Translations under genes and position numbers: made by a program
The notes under the pieces: generated by a model
What the model was told of the DNA's origin: nothing
What the model saw: only the letters and a program-made list of their open reading frames with translations
Database searches by the model: none
Part shown: in pieces, positions 33,248-41,698 of the stretch
Layout of the letters: every line of letters starts with the position of its first letter
Position numbering within the stretch: the stretch's first letter is position 1
Source: Pararhodobacter sp.
GTDB taxonomy: Bacteria; Pseudomonadota; Alphaproteobacteria; Rhodobacterales; Rhodobacteraceae
NCBI RefSeq assembly: GCF_034676545.1
Contig: NZ_JAUCBZ010000015.1
Coordinates: forward strand, 1,581,001-1,645,000
Length of the DNA stretch: 64,000 bases
Direction of reading: 5' to 3'

Positions 33248-33756
33248 TGAACGGTAAGTTTGCGGCAGGATTGATCGTCGGCGTCGCCTTGGTTGGTGGC
33301 GCGGGGATGTATTACCTCCAAGTCTATGGCTATTATGAGACGCTGGAGCCGCAAATCGGCTATCAGGTCGCGCACGACGACGGCACGGCGCGCCTCGATA
33401 TCGCGGATTTTGAGGGCATCGATTCCTTTTCATCGCCGCTTCGCTATCGCGCGTGCTTTACCGTGGTGGGGGATGTGCCGCCGCTGATCGCCTATGAGGG
33501 CGCGGACCCGCTGAATGCGCCGGGCTGGTTCTCCTGTTTCGACGCCGCGCAGATCGGCGGGGCACTGGTATCGGGGGCGGCGCGCGCCGTTCTGGTCGAG
33601 GCCAACGCCCCCTACGGTTTTGATCGCATCATGGCGCTTTACCCCGATGGCCGCGCCTATGTCTGGCCGCAGATCAACGCTTGCGGTGCCGCTCATTTCG
33701 ATGGCGATCCGGTGCCTGCGGGTTGCCCACCCCCGCCGCAGTCGCAGTCGCAGTAA
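33247..33756 (+). CDS. Small membrane-anchored protein between glyQ and glyS, function unknown
   Basis: A 169-residue protein. Residues 5-25 are one hydrophobic segment (FAAGLIVGVALVGGAGMYYL), an uncleaved anchor or signal. The rest is periplasmic with paired cysteines (YRACFTVVG, WFSCFDA, INACGAA, GCPPPP) and a Gln/Ser tail. It starts on the last base of the FkbM stop (TGATG), so it is translationally coupled. As I recall, a protein of this size and position between glyQ and glyS is widespread in Rhodobacteraceae and annotated DUF6446. Conservation next to glyS implies a maintained function, but I cannot name it. Confidence 0.7.
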   Translation: MNGKFAAGLIVGVALVGGAGMYYLQVYGYYETLEPQIGYQVAHDDGTARLDIADFEGIDSFSSPLRYRACFTVVGDVPPLIAYEGADPLNAPGWFSCFDAAQIGGALVSGAARAVLVEANAPYGFDRIMALYPDGRAYVWPQINACGAAHFDGDPVPAGCPPPPQSQSQ

Positions 33757-33806
33757 AACACCTCGTCCTATTCAGCCCGCCCAGACTTGTCCTGAAAGCC
33801 GTACCC

Positions 33807-35945
33807 ATGCCCGATGTCCTGATCGAACTTTTCTCCGAAGAAATCCCCGCACGGATGCAACGCCGCGCCGCCGAGGATCTGCGAAAACTGGTCACCGATG
33901 GGCTGGTCGAAGGCGGCCTCAGCTATGCCCATGCCCGCGCTTACTCGACGCCCCGCCGCCTGACCCTGGCCATCGAAGGCCTGTCCGCCGAGAGCCCCTT
34001 GCAGCGCGAGGAGCGTAAAGGCCCCAAGGTTGGTGCGCCCGAAAAGGCCTTGGATGGGTTCCTGCGCTCGACTGGCTTGACGCTGGAGCAGCTGGAGACG
34101 CGCGACGACAAGAAGGGCGCGTTCTATCTGGCGGTGATTGAGCGTCCGGGGCGTTTGGCGGCAGATATTCTGGCCGAGGTTCTGGAGCAATCCATCCGCA
34201 ATTTCCCCTGGCCCAAGGCGATGCGCTGGGGGGGCGGGGCGTTGCGCTGGGTGCGTCCGCTGCATTCGATCCTGTGCCTGATGACCACCGAGGCCGGGGC
34301 CGAAGTTGTGCCCTTGACGGTGGACGGGATTGTTGCCGGCAACACCACACGCGGCCACCGGTTCATGGCGCCCGATGCGTTTTCCGTGACCGGGTTCGAG
34401 GATTACGCCGCCAAGCTGAAGCGCGCGTATGTGGTGCTCGACCCCGAGGACCGCGCCGAGACGATCGCCCATGACACCCGGAACCGCGCCTTTGCCTTGG
34501 GGCTGGAATTGGCTGAGGACGAGGGCCTGCTGGCCGAGGTTGCGGGCCTCGTGGAATGGCCGGTGGTGCTGGTCGGGGAGATCGGCGCAGACTTCCTCGA
34601 TTTGCCGCCCGAGGTGCTGCAAACCTCGATGCGCGAGCACCAGAAATTCTTTTCGCTGCGTGATCCCAAGGATGGGCGAATTGTTCGATTTGTGACAGTC
34701 GCCAACCGCGAGACCGCCGACAACGGCGCGACCATCCTGGCCGGAAACCAGAAGGTTCTGGCCGCTCGCCTGTCGGACGCAAAGTTCTTTTGGCAGAACG
34801 ACTTGCGCACGATTTCAAATGTCGGACTTTTGGGCATGGCCGAAGGTCTGGCCAATGTCACCTTCCACAACAAGCTGGGCAGTCAGAAAGCACGGATAGA
34901 TCGGATTTCTGCCCTTGCGCGCGAGATCGCGCCGCTGGTGGGGGCCGATCCTGAGCTTGCGGAACAGGCCGCCCGGATCGCCAAGGCCGACCTGCAATCG
35001 GCGATGGTCGGCGAGTTCCCAGAACTGCAAGGCACGATGGGCGTCTACTATGCCAAGCAGGCGGGCCTGCCAGATGCCGTGGCGAATGCCTGCAAGGCGC
35101 ATTACCAACCGCTTGGCCCTTCGGATGATGTGCCGACCGACCCCGTGTCCGTTGCCGTCGCCCTGGCCGACAAGATCGACACCCTGACCGGCTTCTGGGC
35201 CATCGACGAAAAACCCACCGGCTCCAAAGACCCTTTTGCTCTGCGCCGCGCCGCGCTGGGGGTGATTAGGTTGGTGCTGGGGAATGGGGTGCGGGCAGAT
35301 CTGCGTCGTGTATTTGCTGCAGCGTTGACAAGCGCCACGGTCGATGCGGCGAAGAATAGCGAACAACTTGCCCGCTTGACAAAGGAAGAGCGTGAAGGGA
35401 TTTCAGACCTGATTGCTACGACAGAGCTTCCTTCCTTCTTCCACGACCGCCTCAAGGTCTACCTGCGCGACCAAGGCATCCGCCACGACGTCATCGACGC
35501 CTGCCTCGCCATGCCCGGCGACGACGACCTCACCCTTCTGGTCAACCGGGCAGAGGCCCTCGCCGCCTTCCTCAAATCCGAGGATGGCCCGAACCTGCTG
35601 CAAGGTTTCAAGCGCGCCAACACCATCCTGACCCAGGCCGAGGACAAGGACGGCGTTGAATACTCCTTTGGCGCGGACCTCAAATTCGCGGAAACCGACG
35701 AAGAGCGCGCCCTCTTCAAAGCCCTCGACACCGCCGAAAAGGCGATCACCCCCGCCATGCAATCGGAAGATTTTGCCACCGCCATGACCGCGATGGCCGC
35801 TCTGCGCGCGCCGATTGATGCGTTCTTCGAGACGGTGCAGATCAACACCGACAGCCAGGTCATCCGCCGCAACCGCCTGAACCTCCTCAACCGCATCCGC
35901 ACCATTTGCGGCGGCGTGGCGGACCTGACCAAACTGGACGGCTGA
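33807..35945 (+). CDS. glyS: Glycyl-tRNA synthetase beta subunit
   Basis: A 712-residue protein starting MPDVLIELFSEEIPARMQ, the family N-terminus. RNFPWPKAMRWG and FLRSTGLTLEQL are conserved, the HD-like region carries VEWPVVLVGE, TSMREHQKFFSL and KLSDAKFFWQ, and the C-terminal DALR-like anticodon domain includes FDRV-type segments near RKVYLRDQGIR. The beta subunit binds tRNA-Gly and completes the alpha2beta2 enzyme with GlyQ. It is 50 bases after the small membrane protein gene. Length matches the family (about 690-730). Confidence 0.95.
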   Translation: MPDVLIELFSEEIPARMQRRAAEDLRKLVTDGLVEGGLSYAHARAYSTPRRLTLAIEGLSAESPLQREERKGPKVGAPEKALDGFLRSTGLTLEQLETRDDKKGAFYLAVIERPGRLAADILAEVLEQSIRNFPWPKAMRWGGGALRWVRPLHSILCLMTTEAGAEVVPLTVDGIVAGNTTRGHRFMAPDAFSVTGFEDYAAKLKRAYVVLDPEDRAETIAHDTRNRAFALGLELAEDEGLLAEVAGLVEWPVVLVGEIGADFLDLPPEVLQTSMREHQKFFSLRDPKDGRIVRFVTVANRETADNGATILAGNQKVLAARLSDAKFFWQNDLRTISNVGLLGMAEGLANVTFHNKLGSQKARIDRISALAREIAPLVGADPELAEQAARIAKADLQSAMVGEFPELQGTMGVYYAKQAGLPDAVANACKAHYQPLGPSDDVPTDPVSVAVALADKIDTLTGFWAIDEKPTGSKDPFALRRAALGVIRLVLGNGVRADLRRVFAAALTSATVDAAKNSEQLARLTKEEREGISDLIATTELPSFFHDRLKVYLRDQGIRHDVIDACLAMPGDDDLTLLVNRAEALAAFLKSEDGPNLLQGFKRANTILTQAEDKDGVEYSFGADLKFAETDEERALFKALDTAEKAITPAMQSEDFATAMTAMAALRAPIDAFFETVQINTDSQVIRRNRLNLLNRIRTICGGVADLTKLDG

Positions 35946-35950
35946 CCGGC

Positions 35951-36008
35951 ATCATCTTGCCCAAAATACTCCGGGGGTGAGGCCGCAGGCCGAGGGGGCA
36001 GCGCCCCC
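35951..36008 (-). repeat. Dispersed intergenic hairpin repeat, GAGTATTT-type, inverted orientation
   Basis: Read on the minus strand it is GGGGGCGCTGCCCCC, an internal stem (GCCTGCGGC), CCCCCGGAGTATTTTGGGCA and AGATGAT. It is the same element as 47361-47431 and lies just after the glyS stop. Confidence 0.7.
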
Positions 36009-36077
36009 AAACGCCATGAATTTCTGCGCTTGCACGGTGGGCGGATAAGCCTATCCTGCGCGCGTCAGGAGACATGC

Positions 36078-38645
36078 ATGCCGACCAAGAACCTCAGCCT
36101 CGTCGATTACACCGAAATCACCAGTTCCGCGCCCGTCGCAACCCGGTCGCATGGCTGGCGCGCGAAATGCCTGCAACGGCTGTTGCGGCTGGATATGCCG
36201 GTGCCAAAGACGGTGGCGCTGTCGTTCAATGCGGTGCGCGCTATCGCCGCGGGGGCGATGCCAGAGCTGGGCTCGTTGATCGGGCGCTTCCCGAAGGGTC
36301 AGTTGATGTCGGTGCGCCCCTCGGCCGAGAACCCCGATTGGGGCGGACCGGGCGCGATCCTGAACATCGGCATGAATGACGAACGTCACGCGGAAATCGC
36401 GCAGGAATACGGCGAGAGCGCCGCGACCGCGCTGTATCTGGCCTTCGTGCAGTCCTACGCCCAGCATGTTGCGCGGCTGGACCCGGATATGTTTTCGGGC
36501 GTCGAGCCGTGTTTGCCAGCGTTGCAGGCTGCGTTGCGCGATTACGAATCCGAAATGGAAGAGCCCTTCCCGCAAGACCCGAAGCGGCAGCTGGCCGAAG
36601 TGCTGCGCTCGATGGCGCGGGCGTGGGAGGGCACCTCGGCGCGCTTGTTGCGCCAAGCCAAGGGCGCCCCTGCCGAGGCGGGCCTGGGCTTGGTTGTGCA
36701 GGCGATGGCGGGCGGCTTTGGCACGATCGAAGCCGGTGCCGGCGTGATCCAGTTCATCGACCCGGCCACCGGCGCCGCACAGATCACCGGGCGCTATGCC
36801 GTGCGCGGGCAGGGGCGCGATGCGCTGTCGAACAATCCGCAGGCGCTGTTCCTGACGCATGATCCGCGCGGCCCGTCGCTGGAAGACGAGCACCCCGAAG
36901 CCTTTGCGCAACTGGTGGCGCATGGTGCGATCTGCCGGGCCAAGCTGCGCGAGGAAATGCAGATTGAGTTCACGGTGGTCAACGGTGTGGTCTGGGTGCT
37001 GGACGCGTTGAAGGTTCCGCGCTCTAGCCGGGCCACGGTGCGGGTCGCGGTTGATCTGGCGACTGACGGGGTGATCAGCAAAAAAGAGGCGCTGATGCGA
37101 GTCACGCCGGGCGCGTTGTCGGAGATGCTGCACTGGCAGGTCGATCCACGCGGCAAGCGTGATGCGATCGTGCGGGGGATTGCCGCCAGCCCGGGGGCGG
37201 CGACGGGCAAACTGGTGTTTACCTCGACCGCCGCGCAGGCCAGTGCGGCGCGCGGGGAACGTTGCATTCTGGTGCGACGCGAAACCTCGCCCGAGGATAT
37301 TCGGGGAATGCACGCGGCGCATGGTGTGGTGACCGAGCGGGGCGGGATGACCAGTCACGCGGCGGTGATCGGGCGCGGGCTTGGCTTGCCGTGTATCGTC
37401 GGCGCGACCGGGATGCGGATTGACCTGAAAGCGCGGACCCTGAGCACCGGGCGACACAAACTGTCCGAGGGTGATGTCATCACCATTGACGGCACCACCG
37501 GAGAGGTCTTGCTGGGCGCGGTGGACCTGCTGGAACCGGCGCTGGATGACGGGTTCAATACGTTGCTGGACTGGGCGGATGAGTTGCGCGACATTGGTGT
37601 GCGCGCGAATGCCGACACTCCGGCCGATGCGCGGATTGCGCGCTCGTTCAAGGCCGAGGGTATCGGCCTGTGCCGCACCGAACATATGTTCTTCGAGGAC
37701 GACCGCCTGACGGTGATGCGCGAGATGATCTTTGCCGATACCTCGCAGGATCGCGCGGCGGCCCTGTCACGGCTTTTACCGATGCAACGCTCTGATTTCA
37801 CCGAGCTTTTCTCGATCATGCAGGGCTTGCCGGTCTGCATTCGCCTGTTCGATCCTCCCTTGCATGAATTCTTGCCGCACACCCGCGACGGGATGCGCGA
37901 GTTGGCCGATGCGCTGGACAAGCCGCTGTCGGAAATCACCCGACGTGCCGAGGAATTGGCCGAATTCAACCCGATGTTGGGCCTTCGCGGTGTGCGGCTG
38001 GGTGTGACGCTGCCGGAAATCTACGAGATGCAGGCGCGGGCGATTTTTGAGGCGACGATTGAAACCGGGCGTCGCGGTGACAAGGTCGTGCCCGAGATCA
38101 TGATCCCGCTGGTGTCGGCCAGCCGCGAGGTCGAGTTGGTCAAGGCGCGCATTGATGCCGTGGCAGCGTCGGTGCGCATCGAGCAAGGGACCGCGTTTGA
38201 ATATCGGTTGGGCGTGATGGTGGAGACGCCGCGTGCGGCGTTGCGCGCGCATGATATCGCGCAACATGCGGATTTCTTTTCGTTCGGAACCAACGACCTG
38301 ACACAGATGACCTATGGCCTGTCGCGCGACGATGCGGGGCGGTTCATGTCCTATTATGTGCAGTCGGGTGTGTTTCCCGAAGACCCGTTTCATGTGCTGG
38401 ACATCGACGGCGTCGGCGAATTGCTTTTGATCGCTGCCGAGCGTGGCCGGAAGGTTCACAAAGGTCTGACATTATCAATTTGCGGTGAGCATGGCGGTAG
38501 CCCCAAATCGATAGCCTTCTGTCGCAACGCCGGGTTCAATTATGTCTCGTGCTCGTCGTTCCGGGTGCCTATCGCGCGGCTCGCTGCAGCGCAGCTGACC
38601 ATTGACGTCAACGACGCCGCCGAGCCTATGCCGGTGTTCCGTTGA
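36078..38645 (+). CDS. ppdK: Pyruvate, phosphate dikinase-like PEP-utilising enzyme
   Basis: An 855-residue protein. The central swivelling domain has the phospho-His signature TERGGMTSHAAVIGRGLGLP (His ~436). The C-terminal PEP/pyruvate TIM barrel has GIGLCRTEHMFFEDDR, FNPMLGLRGVRLG and SFGTNDLTQMTYGLSRDDAG, and the active-site Cys is in LSICGEHGGSP. The N-terminal ATP-grasp part is divergent: SVRPSAENPDWGGPGAILNI stands where canonical PPDK has SVRSGARxSMPGMMDT, and the GKKGA start is missing. PPDK interconverts pyruvate and PEP for gluconeogenesis. ATP use should be viewed with caution. The ATG at 36078 follows an AGGAG (CAGGAGACATGC). Confidence 0.85.
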   Translation: MPTKNLSLVDYTEITSSAPVATRSHGWRAKCLQRLLRLDMPVPKTVALSFNAVRAIAAGAMPELGSLIGRFPKGQLMSVRPSAENPDWGGPGAILNIGMNDERHAEIAQEYGESAATALYLAFVQSYAQHVARLDPDMFSGVEPCLPALQAALRDYESEMEEPFPQDPKRQLAEVLRSMARAWEGTSARLLRQAKGAPAEAGLGLVVQAMAGGFGTIEAGAGVIQFIDPATGAAQITGRYAVRGQGRDALSNNPQALFLTHDPRGPSLEDEHPEAFAQLVAHGAICRAKLREEMQIEFTVVNGVVWVLDALKVPRSSRATVRVAVDLATDGVISKKEALMRVTPGALSEMLHWQVDPRGKRDAIVRGIAASPGAATGKLVFTSTAAQASAARGERCILVRRETSPEDIRGMHAAHGVVTERGGMTSHAAVIGRGLGLPCIVGATGMRIDLKARTLSTGRHKLSEGDVITIDGTTGEVLLGAVDLLEPALDDGFNTLLDWADELRDIGVRANADTPADARIARSFKAEGIGLCRTEHMFFEDDRLTVMREMIFADTSQDRAAALSRLLPMQRSDFTELFSIMQGLPVCIRLFDPPLHEFLPHTRDGMRELADALDKPLSEITRRAEELAEFNPMLGLRGVRLGVTLPEIYEMQARAIFEATIETGRRGDKVVPEIMIPLVSASREVELVKARIDAVAASVRIEQGTAFEYRLGVMVETPRAALRAHDIAQHADFFSFGTNDLTQMTYGLSRDDAGRFMSYYVQSGVFPEDPFHVLDIDGVGELLLIAAERGRKVHKGLTLSICGEHGGSPKSIAFCRNAGFNYVSCSSFRVPIARLAAAQLTIDVNDAAEPMPVFR

Positions 38646-38960
38646 GGTGCAGGTCGGCACCTGCTGACGCTTAAATCCTTGTGTGAATCTGCCGAATTTG
38701 CGCAGCGCGGCGCTGCCGGTCGCGGCGGCGCTGCGGCGTTGCGGCAATTGGTGCCGGACCCCGGACTCGGCCTGCGTGGCAGAAATGTAGACTTTGCGCG
38801 GAATTTGAGGTATCTCACAGGCAGTTCAAGTGGTCCCCGGGGGGAGGCCGAGCTGCTCGGAACGGATAATAAAGCAAGAAATTGACCGTCGATGTGACGG
38901 TCAGCCAGACACTGATGGCGGACGCTTGGCGTTGCCACCGGTCGACAGAGGATTGACGAT
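38646..38960. other. 315-base intergenic region with two palindromes
   Basis: No gene is seen. GCAGGT-CGGC-ACCTGC (38649-38664) directly after the ppdK stop is a short perfect hairpin without a T tract, a weak terminator candidate. TGACCGTC (38883-38890) and GACGGTCA (38896-38903) form an 8-bp inverted repeat with a 5-base spacer, about 57 bases before the SleB-type gene, and look like an operator. Confidence 0.55.
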
Positions 38961-39611
38961 ATGAGATTTGCGAACCGGATTGCGCCCCTTGGGGTTGCGA
39001 TGGCTCTTGCACTCTCTTCGGCGCTGCCAGCTGCCGCGGAATTGGCTGTAGAACAAGGCTTGGCCATTGCGCTGAGCGCCGAACGTGCCGCGATGCGCAG
39101 CGTGCCCGAGGCCTTGATCAGCCGGGTTACTGCGCCGCAGGCGGAAACGACGGCCTTGCGCCGTTATGACACCAGTTTCTTGATGACCATGCCCCAGGCG
39201 GCCAGCGAACAGGTGCAGTGCTTGCAAGAAGCGATCTATCACGAATCGCGCGGTGAAGATGTCTATGGCCAGTTTGCCGTGGCCGAAGTGATCCTGAACC
39301 GCGTCGATCTGCCGAATTACCCCAGCACCGTCTGCGGCGTCGTGCATCAGAATGCGGATCGCTTGAATGCCTGCCAGTTCAGCTATGCGTGCAACGGCCG
39401 CTCACGCGCGATGGTCGAGCCGCGCGCCCGGCGATTGGCGGGGGCGATTGCGCAGATCATGGTGTCCGGCGCACCGCGTGAGCTGACTTCGGGTGCCACG
39501 CATTTCCACACCACCGGGGTGCGCCCGCGCTGGGCGACTGCGTTCCAACGCACCGGGCAATTCGGCTCGCATCTGTTTTACCGCGAGCCCGTGCGCCTTT
39601 CGAGCAACTGA
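38961..39611 (+). CDS. SleB-type cell-wall hydrolase
   Basis: A 216-residue exported protein with a signal peptide ending near residue 26 (ALPAAAE). The hydrolase_2 (SleB/CwlJ) domain is at ~78-205: QCLQEAIYHESRGEDVYGQF holds the proposed catalytic Glu, then AVAEVILNRVD, YPSTVCGVVHQN and CQFSYACNGRS. The end SGATHFHTTGVRPRWA matches the family. In spore formers the family cleaves cortex; in Rhodobacteraceae single copies probably act as periplasmic muramidases or lytic transglycosylases. An inverted repeat lies upstream (38883-38903). Confidence 0.88.
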   Translation: MRFANRIAPLGVAMALALSSALPAAAELAVEQGLAIALSAERAAMRSVPEALISRVTAPQAETTALRRYDTSFLMTMPQAASEQVQCLQEAIYHESRGEDVYGQFAVAEVILNRVDLPNYPSTVCGVVHQNADRLNACQFSYACNGRSRAMVEPRARRLAGAIAQIMVSGAPRELTSGATHFHTTGVRPRWATAFQRTGQFGSHLFYREPVRLSSN

Positions 39612-39730
39612 CGCGACCGGAATCGCGTCGCGAAGCGTCGATTTCTGGCCGCTCGGGACTGTGCATCATGTCGTGAGCGCGGTAAGACGCTTTTGGTGCC
39701 GCCGGGGCACTCTCGGCCAATGAGGCGCGC

Positions 39731-40646
39731 ATGAGCACCGATTCCCATCTTGCGTTCGCGCATCCCGAAGAGCGCGCCGAAGCCACCGCCTCGGCTGACC
39801 CGCGCGACCGGATTTCCCTGCGCGATTATCAGGTCGAGGCCGAAATCGGGGCCTTTCAGACCGAACGCGGCCTGACCCAACGTCTGATGTTCAATGTGGT
39901 GGTCGAGGTTGTGCCGCAGACCGGTCCGGTGGATGATGATGTTGACCGGATCATGTCGTATGACCGCATCACCGAGGCGATTTCGGATGAATTGGCGCTG
40001 GGCCGCCTGAACCTGCTGGAAACGCTGGCCGAACATGTCGCCGAACGCATTCTGGCCGCGCCGCAAGCCATGCGGGTCTTTGTGCGGATCGAAAAGCTGG
40101 ATCGTGGTCCGTTCAAGCTGGGCGTGGATATTGTCCGCACGCGCGCCGCGCAGCCGGTGCAGGCACAGACCGCCGAGGGTGGTGCGTTGCATCCGTTGGT
40201 GGTGTTCGTCGACAACCAAACCATGGCCGCGCCTGACCTGAACGCGCGGATTGCCGCGCTTGAGGCGCGTGGGTTGCCGGTGGTTCTGTGCGTTGGCTTG
40301 CCGGTGTCCAAGGTCGAGCAAGTCGGCATTGCCGCCGTGCAGCGGCGCATCGACCTGTTGGCGATCGAGACAAATGCCTGGGTTCTGGCCTCACGCGACC
40401 GGGATTGGCTGGTTGTCGAGTTCGCGCACCGAAATCGACTGGGCGATCCGGCAGGGCAACACGATTGTCTGGGCGCCGTCAAAGCTGGTGCTGGATGCCT
40501 CGGATGGCCCGATAGACCGCGCGGGAAATGGCCCGGCGCTGGCGCTCTGGCTGGCGGAGTCATTGGCCGCCACCGCGCTGATCATGCCCGAGGGCGCACC
40601 GGTATCGGCTGGAAGCCGCGTGCCGGTTGAAACATTCCCCACCTAG
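39731..40646 (+). pseudogene. folB: Frameshifted dihydroneopterin aldolase (FolB)
   Basis: The frame from ATG 39731 encodes RISLRDYQVEAEIGAFQTER, SYDRITEAISDEL and LNLLETLAEHVAERIL, the FolB aldolase core, which cleaves dihydroneopterin to 6-hydroxymethyl-dihydropterin. A second module, typical of Rhodobacteraceae FolB, follows and runs to ASRDRDWLVV. The continuation (RTEIDWAIRQGNTIVWAPSK, ALALWLAESLAATALIM) is in another frame ending at 40646. One extra base near 40420-40430 accounts for the break; repaired, the protein has 304 residues. It leads the folB-folP-glmM cluster, so a sequence error is more likely than true loss. Confidence 0.85.
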
Positions 40647-40696
40647 CCCGCAGCCGGGGCTTGCCAAAGCGCGCGTGCTTGGCTTACGCGACTGGC

Positions 40697-41698
40697 ATGA
40701 CCTATCGCCATGCTCGCCCCCGCACCGATCTGCCCCGTCCCCCGCAAGCGCAGGCTTTGGCCGGGTCGGCGCATGTCTGGTTCGACACGGTCGAGCGCGT
40801 CGACGGCACGCAGCGAACCCTTGATGCGGCGGCAAGTTGGCCCGATCTGGCACGGCCTCGCGCGATCCTGCCAAACCTGCCCAACGACCGCCCATTGGTG
40901 ATGGGCATCGTCAATGTCACGCCCGACAGCTTTTCCGACGGCGGCACGGCGTTCACGCTGGAGGCGGCTTTGGCGCGCGCGTGTGCGATGGTGGCGGCCG
41001 GCGCGGATATTCTGGATATCGGCGGCGAGAGCACGCGGCCCGGCGCGCAGGACGTGCCCGTGGTCGATGAGATCGCCCGCACCGTGCCCGTGATCATGGC
41101 GATCCGCGCCTCGGGGATCACCACGCCGATCTCGATTGATACGCGCAAGGCACGGGTGGCCGAGGCGGCCCTGGGCGCGGGTGCCGATATGATCAACGAT
41201 GTCTCGGCGCTGGGCTATGACCCGGATCTGGCGGCGGTGGCCGTGGCGTCGCGCGTGCCAATCTGTCTGATGCATGCGCAGGGCACGCCACAGACCATGC
41301 AGAGCGATCCGCGCTATGACGACGTGCTGACCGAGGTCTATGACTATCTGGCGCAGCGCATCGACTTGGCGGTGTCGCTGGGGGTGGATGCGGCACAGGT
41401 GATCACCGACCCCGGCATCGGGTTCGGCAAAACCAAGCTGCATAATTTGACGCTTTTACGCGGGCTGTCGATGTTTCATTCTCTGGGCGCTCCGATTCTC
41501 TTGGGGGCCTCGCGCAAGCGATTCATCGGCACGATTTCCGGGGTGGAGGACGCAAGCCTTCGGATGCCCGGTTCGGTGGCTGTGGCGCTGATGGCGGCGG
41601 GGCAGGGCGCGCAGATCCTGCGGGTTCACGATGTGGCGGAAACGGTGCAGGCCTTGGCACTCTGGCGTGCCCTGACAGGTGAAGGAGCGACGACATGA
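40697..41698 (+). CDS. folP: Dihydropteroate synthase
   Basis: A 333-residue TIM-barrel enzyme that joins p-aminobenzoate to the pterin diphosphate in folate synthesis, the target of sulfonamides. The signature LVMGIVNVTPDSFSDGG starts near residue 68 and DILDIGGESTRPGAQ near 108; SIDTRKARVAEAAL, MIND and PICLMHAQGTP follow, with KRFIGTISG at the end. The N-terminal ~60 residues are an extension common in this family group. The ATG at 40697 is chosen from its position relative to the motifs. The stop overlaps the glmM start by 4 bases (ATGA). Confidence 0.96.
   Translation: MTYRHARPRTDLPRPPQAQALAGSAHVWFDTVERVDGTQRTLDAAASWPDLARPRAILPNLPNDRPLVMGIVNVTPDSFSDGGTAFTLEAALARACAMVAAGADILDIGGESTRPGAQDVPVVDEIARTVPVIMAIRASGITTPISIDTRKARVAEAALGAGADMINDVSALGYDPDLAAVAVASRVPICLMHAQGTPQTMQSDPRYDDVLTEVYDYLAQRIDLAVSLGVDAAQVITDPGIGFGKTKLHNLTLLRGLSMFHSLGAPILLGASRKRFIGTISGVEDASLRMPGSVAVALMAAGQGAQILRVHDVAETVQALALWRALTGEGATT

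Noticed and set aside
36051..37685. A 544-codon minus-strand frame opposite the ppdK-like gene
   Set aside because: Antisense shadow of a gene with complete motifs.
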